From Chitinispirillales bacterium (lineage in GTDB: Bacteria > Fibrobacterota > Chitinivibrionia > Chitinivibrionales > Chitinivibrionaceae), in contig JAIRUI010000072.1 of assembly GCA_031254455.1 (NCBI GenBank), positions 1 through 19,340 of the forward strand: DNA of 19,340 nucleotides. Reading direction: 5' to 3'. The position numbers and the translations under genes are program-made. The notes under the pieces are model-generated. The model saw only the letters and a list, made by a program, of their open reading frames with translations, made no database searches and was not told the origin of the DNA. This document shows positions 15,039 through 19,340 of this stretch, piece after piece; the stretch's first letter is position 1; every line of letters begins with the position of its first letter.

Positions 15039-15581
15039 TCAATAAACTTTCAGATTTTCATCGTCTATTTCTACAGCGTCGCCGACTTGACGGATTATTC
15101 CTACTCCGTAAACTTTCGCTTCTTCAATTACGCTTTTATCAAACGAAAAACCCGCCGCTCCAAGATATAATTCGTAGTTCTTATAGATGGGAAAATATTC
15201 ACGAAACTGAGACGCTTTATTTAACGCTATTTCTTTAATAAAATTCGGATGTATTCTGTTTTTCGCCTCAATAATCGCCACTGATTTACCGTTAACCAAA
15301 ACACTGTCAAATTCCGCTGATTTCCCTTTTTTGTTATATTCCAAATTAGAAATCATATAGTCATACGTTTCTTTACCGAAAGATAATTTCTTTTTGAATA
15401 CGTTTTGAAAATACTGCTCTGCGTGATAACCGATATTGTTGTTTACCCCGTTCACTATTTCGTCAAGCCGGTCTAATTTTTTGTCGGTTTTCTTTTGCTG
15501 CTCTCTCAACTCCGCAAAACCTTTAGCATTCTCTTCCATCAACGCTTCAATTCTGTCTAACCGCTCTCTCCACTCTTCCAT
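15039..15581 (-). CDS. PD-(D/E)XK nuclease-fold protein with N-terminal coiled coil
   Basis: 180 residues. The first 45 or so form a charged coiled coil with spaced hydrophobics (RLDRIEALMEENAKGFAELR, then KLDRLDEIV). After it comes a restriction-endonuclease-like core: helix GYHAEQYFQNVFKK with Glu55, strand AEFDSVLVNGKSVAIIEAKNRI with Asp92, Glu105 and Lys107 as the D...ExK motif, then a helix (IALNKASQFREYFP) and a strand (ELYLGAAGFSF). Standalone small proteins of this layout (DUF3782 and relatives) are common and often multicopy in some phyla; their role is unknown. The ATG at 15581 follows AGGTGA. The gene is alone between two near-identical terminators, with only about 45 bp upstream for a promoter. 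No modification or partner gene adjoins it. Confidence 0.72.
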   Translation of the reverse strand: MEEWRERLDRIEALMEENAKGFAELREQQKKTDKKLDRLDEIVNGVNNNIGYHAEQYFQNVFKKKLSFGKETYDYMISNLEYNKKGKSAEFDSVLVNGKSVAIIEAKNRIHPNFIKEIALNKASQFREYFPIYKNYELYLGAAGFSFDKSVIEEAKVYGVGIIRQVGDAVEIDDENLKVY

Positions 15582-15626
15582 AAATTTTCACCTATCTTTA
15601 ATGTTACAATACAAATATACAATTTG

Positions 15627-15666
15627 CCGCAAAAACAAAACGGAGTGCAAATCTCTCTGCACTCCG
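15627..15666 (-). terminator. Intrinsic terminator of the Ig-repeat lipoprotein gene (copy 2 of 2)
   Basis: The minus strand has CGGAGTGCA (15666-15658), an 8-nt loop, TGCACTCCG (15649-15641), then TTTTGTTTTTG. The 9-bp stem is perfect. It lies about 73 nt past the lipoprotein stop at 15740 and just upstream of the nuclease-like gene. Confidence 0.85.
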
Positions 15667-15739
15667 CTTATTATTTAGACTATAAACCTTCAACCGTCAT
15701 ATTCCGACCGCATCAATGGTTAATACAAAGGAAACACTG

Positions 15740-18700
15740 CTATTTTACCTCAATATCATAATTCCTGACAAACGGCTGTCCCTCTGTCAATCCGTTTTCT
15801 ATCGTCGCAGTAATGAAAACTTTACCGGGTTTGTCAAACGTAAACGACATATCCCCGTTGGAACTAACAGTCATTGTTACATCGGCCGTACTCCATAATA
15901 TATCCTTATAGGTAGCGTTAGCCGGATATACTGTCGGGTAAAGGTTACTCAAAACAAGAGTTTCTCCAAGAGTATACGATAAAGGAAATAATTTGTCCGC
16001 AGTTCCCATAAAGTGTATCTCGGTTACCGGTGTATAGGCGATGGCACCCTGCACTGAAACACCCCACGTTTGCATAAAATACGATCCCCCAAGTTCGCTC
16101 CCGTTTACTATTGATGCGGTAATTGTGACAAGTCCCTCACCCTTATCAAACACAAGATCTTGTGTGAATGGGTTATAGGTGCATGCTCCATCAAACACCC
16201 AACTTATATTCTTATTCGTAGCGTTTGAAGGAAACACCGTAGCAATGTTATTCATATTAAACGGAATCAAACTTCCGGGCGCAGCAATTTTCGGAATACT
16301 GTTTGCCACAATACTGTCCACCGCAACAAACTGACTGTTGGCGTTAGGCATTACCTGAACAGTCCAACCCAGGACGTAATCCTGTCCGGGCGCATATCCG
16401 TCTTTTATCATTGCAATAACCGTAACAGCCCCGACATTACCAAACACCATCATGCCGTTTGTGTTTATCGTCGCCATTTCACCCACAACACTCCACTCTA
16501 TCTTTTGATTGGTAGCGTTTTGCGGAAGAACCTTAAAGCCGTTACTAAGCGGAATCCCCGCTCCGACAACAACAGTCGTCGGGAAAGTTCCGTCGATGTT
16601 TGTTACCGCAACAAAACCGTCGCAGTCCTTGCAAGGCTTATCTTCGCCTTCATCCGAAACAATAATCGTAAAGATTTTGGTATATGCCTGTCCAGGCGCT
16701 CTTCCGTTTGCTATGGTTGCAGTAATCGTATATCTTCCCGCCTTGTCGAACGCAACGGTAAGGTCGGAAGTCATTGTCAAACCCTGACCGGCTGTCCATA
16801 CAATATTCTTGTTCGTAGCATTTGAAGGGAAAACTTCGGGAGCAAGTTCGTTGATATTCGCCTTAGTTCCCGCGTCAACAATAATAGAATCGGAGAACAT
16901 CATAAACACAATATCATTCACCGCAACAAAGTCGCCTGTGCTTTCGTTACCTACAACCACTTCCCATCTTTGAACATAGTCCTTAATGGAAGCAGTAACA
17001 GTACCGTCAGGGTCTTTCTCGGTTACTACCACGCCGCGTTTTATCGTTGCCGTAATCGTAACAGTCCCGACATTATTAAATACCATCATACCGTTTGCGT
17101 TTATCGTCGCCATATTTCCATCGGCATTCCACTCTATAGTCTTGTTCGTGGCGTTTTGCGGAAGAACCTTAAAGCCGTTACTAAGCGGAATCCCCGCTCC
17201 GACGACAACATACGACGGAAAACCTCCGTCAATATTTTCTACCGATACGAAGTCAACGTTACCGCAATCTTCGCAAGGCTTTTCTTCTACTACCTTAATC
17301 ATAAACGTTTTGGTAAACGCCTTGTTTGTACCGGCGCCGTTCGCTATTGTCGCAGTAAGCGTAAACGTTCCTAATTTATCAAACGAAACATCAAGATTCG
17401 GCGTAAGCGTCAAACCCTCGCTTGCCGTCCAGACTATTGTTTTGTTCGTAGCGTTTGCAGGAAGCGCTGTCGGCTCAAATTCGTTTATGTTTCCTTTCGC
17501 TCCCAAATCAACAATAATAGTATCGGATATATCTCCCGTGTCATAACCGCCAAGAATTATATCCGTAACAGCGACAAAAACCGGAACATCCTTTGTTATA
17601 ATTACCGTCCAAGTTTTAACATAATCGCCGTTACTTACCGTGCCGTCCGCTGTCGTCGAAGAGTTCTGCGACTTGCCGCCCGCTATCGTCGCCGTGATTG
17701 TCGCCTGTCCTTCGCTGTCGAATATAAAGCCCGTCGTAACTCCGTCTTTGGTAATTGCGCTTGCTCCCGTCGCTCTCCACAAAATAGTTTGCTTTGTCGC
17801 ATTCTTCGGGAAAATAACCGCCTCATAAAGGTCAAACGTTATTTGTGCGCTTGGTTTTAAGTATTGCGGAATCGCAAGCACTATAGAATCTACCGCTACA
17901 AACTCGTCTTTGCCGACTACTCTAACATTCCACGTTTGAGTATAAGCCTGATCCTTCGCCTTGCCGTTTGCTATCGTCGCCGTAATTGTCGCCGTTCCCA
18001 CAGTGTCGAAAGTAACTTCTCTTCCAAGTGCGTCAATGCTTGCTTTGGTTACACTCCATACTATCTTTCTGTTGCTTGCGTCAAAAGGAGTAACGCTTGC
18101 CAAAAGAGAAATCTTGCCGCCTACATTAATTGATGACAAAATATCACATTTTATTCCGCTAACCGCTACAAACGACGGCTGTGTAATAACTGTTTCACTT
18201 GTGTCTGTTGATTCTAAAACTTCTTCCTTTTCCGACTGTGAATAGCAAAACTCTTTAATTAAAGAATCCGGCAGATCGATAGTCGCGCTTCCGCTCTTAA
18301 GTTGAAACTTTCCCGTCGTTACGGCTTTGCCCGAAACTCCGTTTTCAATCTTTCTTGAACATACTACGTTGTCAAAGACTATCTCGCCCTTAAACTTTCC
18401 GTTAAATCTTATCGTTCCGTCACACTGCTCTATTCTGTTAACGCCGCCGTTTTGGTTTTTGGTTTCGGCGTTAAAGTAACTGACCGAGCCGCCAAGATAC
18501 AGACTGTCAACGTTTGAATAGTCGAAAAATTCGTTGGCTATGCTTTCGTAACTGTATTTGTCTACTTCAAGGTCTCCGCCTTTTTCGTGGACTACTCGAA
18601 CACCTCCGTAAACGTCTCCGTAACCTATGTAGGTGCGTTTAGAGTCGTTAGCCGCACGCGTGTTTCCCCCTCTAACAGTCGGAATAAACGCCGAGCCTTT

Positions 18701-18958
18701 CAACGCTTCCATATACAAATCGACAAAACCGTTGTCAATGATGTCTTCAAACTTTGTGCCGATAATCGGTACCGTTTGAATGTCGTCGCCCTGCGAAAGT
18801 TCTCCGACGCCTTCCGGAACTACCGCAGTGATGTTGTCGGGAATTTTGACTTCGCTGGCGCTTTTGTCCCCGTCGTCTTTACTGCATCCTACCATAATAA
18901 GCGCCGCCGTAAAAAACGAAAGTACAATTCCCATAAAAACCGTTTGTTTGTTCTTCAT
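15740..18958 (-). CDS. Large surface lipoprotein with eight Ig-like (Big_2-type) repeats
   Basis: 1072 residues. The signal peptide ends in a lipobox (IMVGC, Cys25), so it is lipid-anchored. A unique, unrecognised domain covers about 60-250. Eight Ig-like units follow, starting near residues 263, 353, 461, 570, 677, 782, 877 and 975. Seven start FVAV or FVSV; the last starts YTPV. Each has a P.NATNK.I.W strand and an ITATI.NG strand, as in bacterial Big_2 domains of adhesins and surface stalks. Units 3-4 and 5-6 are copies of one two-domain block, and each block has one CxxC linker (CEDC, CKDC). The start is firm: ATG behind AAGGAGG, the best SD in the window. The gene is monocistronic, with a terminator downstream. 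A role in adhesion or as a surface spacer is inference; no enzymatic domain is seen. Confidence 0.88.
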   Translation of the reverse strand: MKNKQTVFMGIVLSFFTAALIMVGCSKDDGDKSASEVKIPDNITAVVPEGVGELSQGDDIQTVPIIGTKFEDIIDNGFVDLYMEALKGSAFIPTVRGGNTRAANDSKRTYIGYGDVYGGVRVVHEKGGDLEVDKYSYESIANEFFDYSNVDSLYLGGSVSYFNAETKNQNGGVNRIEQCDGTIRFNGKFKGEIVFDNVVCSRKIENGVSGKAVTTGKFQLKSGSATIDLPDSLIKEFCYSQSEKEEVLESTDTSETVITQPSFVAVSGIKCDILSSINVGGKISLLASVTPFDASNRKIVWSVTKASIDALGREVTFDTVGTATITATIANGKAKDQAYTQTWNVRVVGKDEFVAVDSIVLAIPQYLKPSAQITFDLYEAVIFPKNATKQTILWRATGASAITKDGVTTGFIFDSEGQATITATIAGGKSQNSSTTADGTVSNGDYVKTWTVIITKDVPVFVAVTDIILGGYDTGDISDTIIVDLGAKGNINEFEPTALPANATNKTIVWTASEGLTLTPNLDVSFDKLGTFTLTATIANGAGTNKAFTKTFMIKVVEEKPCEDCGNVDFVSVENIDGGFPSYVVVGAGIPLSNGFKVLPQNATNKTIEWNADGNMATINANGMMVFNNVGTVTITATIKRGVVVTEKDPDGTVTASIKDYVQRWEVVVGNESTGDFVAVNDIVFMMFSDSIIVDAGTKANINELAPEVFPSNATNKNIVWTAGQGLTMTSDLTVAFDKAGRYTITATIANGRAPGQAYTKIFTIIVSDEGEDKPCKDCDGFVAVTNIDGTFPTTVVVGAGIPLSNGFKVLPQNATNQKIEWSVVGEMATINTNGMMVFGNVGAVTVIAMIKDGYAPGQDYVLGWTVQVMPNANSQFVAVDSIVANSIPKIAAPGSLIPFNMNNIATVFPSNATNKNISWVFDGACTYNPFTQDLVFDKGEGLVTITASIVNGSELGGSYFMQTWGVSVQGAIAYTPVTEIHFMGTADKLFPLSYTLGETLVLSNLYPTVYPANATYKDILWSTADVTMTVSSNGDMSFTFDKPGKVFITATIENGLTEGQPFVRNYDIEVK
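16515..17203 (-). repeat. In-frame tandem duplication within the Ig lipoprotein gene
   Basis: A 53-bp stretch starting GCGTTTTGCGGAAGAACC is identical at 16515-16567 and 17151-17203, 636 bp (212 codons) apart. It encodes the IPLSNGFKVLPQNAT part of units 6 and 4. Units 5 and 3 also match each other best, so a whole two-domain block was copied. Exact identity at DNA level points to a recent event or ongoing gene conversion. Confidence 0.85.
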
Positions 18959-19034
18959 AAAAGAACCTCCTTAAAAAATTAGTTAATTAGTATGGCTATA
19001 ACTTATAACTTTTCTTTCTTTCGTATTTTCTTGT

Positions 19035-19123
19035 GGATTGCTTTGTCGTTAACGCTTCTCGCAATGACGCGCTGTTTTTGTGTTACAGTTATTTTAGTCA
19101 TTGCAAGCGTTGCGAAGCAATCC
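19035..19123. repeat. Imperfect palindromic intergenic repeat
   Basis: The left arm (19035-19068) starts GGATTGCTT and ends GCAATGAC. The right arm (19097-19123) starts GTCATTGC and ends AAGCAATCC. The reverse complement of the right arm matches the left arm apart from a 7-base gap. The spacer is 28 bp. Palindromes with GTCATTGCGAGC and GAAGCAATCC ends recur between genes in many unrelated bacterial genomes, as REP/MITE-like elements. It is probably one of many genomic copies. Confidence 0.75.
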
Positions 19124-19264
19124 TGTCGCAACGTAAAAGCGTATATTTTTCGATAATATTTTTGTGAATGGTAATTTTCTTGTGTTGTTGAAAAAAGGCG
19201 TTCTAAAAAAGGAAAAGTGTAAATTCTTAAAAAAAGGGACGCTAAAAATCGGCGAAATTTATTC

Positions 19265-19340
19265 CCGAAGACCGAAGACCGAAGACCGAAGACCGAAGAC
19301 CGAAGACCGAAGACCGAAGACCGAAGACCGAAGACCGAAG
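19265..19340. repeat. Heptanucleotide tandem repeat (CCGAAGA)n
   Basis: Ten perfect copies of the 7-mer CCGAAGA plus six bases of an eleventh run to the window edge, so the true length is unknown. There are no mismatches. The unit is not a multiple of three, so each plus frame reads the same heptapeptide series (P-K-T-E-D-R-R) and no frame of either strand has a stop. No start codon with an SD leads into it. Confidence 0.95.

Larger units (their letters stand above)
18984..19340. other. Non-coding region upstream of the Ig lipoprotein
   Basis: No convincing gene is seen. It holds the upstream region of the lipoprotein gene (TATAAG-like -10 candidates near 19000-19008 on the minus strand, no clear -35), a long imperfect palindrome (19035-19123), an A-rich stretch with an imperfect direct repeat AAAAAAGG..G..CTAAAAA (about 19191-19210 and 19230-19250), and the heptanucleotide array to the right edge. 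Confidence 0.6.

Noticed and set aside
15039..15581. PD-(D/E)XK gene as a restriction-modification or defence system
   Set aside because: It is a single small gene with no methyltransferase, helicase or specificity partner beside it. The motif alone does not show defence activity.
14976..15666. 40-bp direct repeats as ends of an insertion sequence
   Set aside because: Each copy is a hairpin followed by a U-tract on the gene's strand, placed just after a stop codon, which fits a terminator better. The enclosed gene has no transposase motif.
16042..16060. TGGCAC as a sigma-54 -24 element
   Set aside because: It lies inside the lipoprotein coding region, and no GC-containing -12 element follows at the right spacing.
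16986..17546. 186-codon plus-strand open frame opposite the Ig lipoprotein
   Set aside because: It mirrors repeated Ig codons on the other strand, has no SD, and its composition follows the antisense of the NATNK/ITATI repeats.
19265..19340. Heptamer array as a CRISPR array
   Set aside because: There are no spacers. The unit is 7 bp and strictly contiguous, and no cas gene is present.

Overview
The window looks like the chromosome of an AT-rich, Gram-negative bacterium. A lipid-A synthesis gene (lpxB), a lipoprotein and a CsgG-type periplasmic protein indicate an outer membrane. The short RpoD-like sigma factor without region 1.1, the Ig-domain surface lipoprotein and a eukaryote-type chorismate mutase would suit a Fibrobacterota or other FCB-group lineage. 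That placement is a low-confidence guess from protein features, not a phylogeny. TAA, TGA and TAG are all used as stops, so the genetic code looks standard. Several genes start with TTG or GTG behind a good Shine-Dalgarno (SD) sequence.

Layout. The left edge (1-65, minus) holds the first 21 codons of what looks like an IS1595-type transposase, behind a hairpin that overlaps its SD. Next is a sigma-70 factor (minus, 150-1013). A plus-strand cluster follows: a DUF1538 membrane protein, a protein with three PII-like domains overlapping it by 4 nt, and an LPP20/CsgG-like envelope protein (1254-6099). lpxB (6286-7401) has its own candidate promoter. It converges with a minus-strand pair, an unusual mraY followed by a SAM methyltransferase (9350-7404). 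purB (plus, 9458-10882) diverges from mraY. It converges with a minus-strand run of purF, rpoN, eukaryote-type chorismate mutase and a DUF2892 membrane protein (14842-10887). Beyond that are a PD-(D/E)XK nuclease-like gene (15581-15039) and a 1072-residue lipoprotein with eight Ig-like repeats (18958-15740). Each of these two minus-strand genes is followed by a nearly identical intrinsic terminator. The last ~360 bases are non-coding, with a palindromic repeat and a heptanucleotide tandem array that runs off the window.

How the genes may work together. The DUF1538 and triple-PII pair has the logic of a transporter with its own PII-type regulator, like AmtB-GlnK, but with a possible single-chain pseudo-trimer. 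lpxB and mraY serve the envelope, purB and purF serve purine synthesis, and chorismate mutase serves aromatic amino acids. rpoN (sigma-54) sits inside a biosynthetic run. The best leads are the DUF1538/triple-PII module, the divergent MraY-methyltransferase pair, the eukaryote-type chorismate mutase, and the repeat structures around the Ig lipoprotein.
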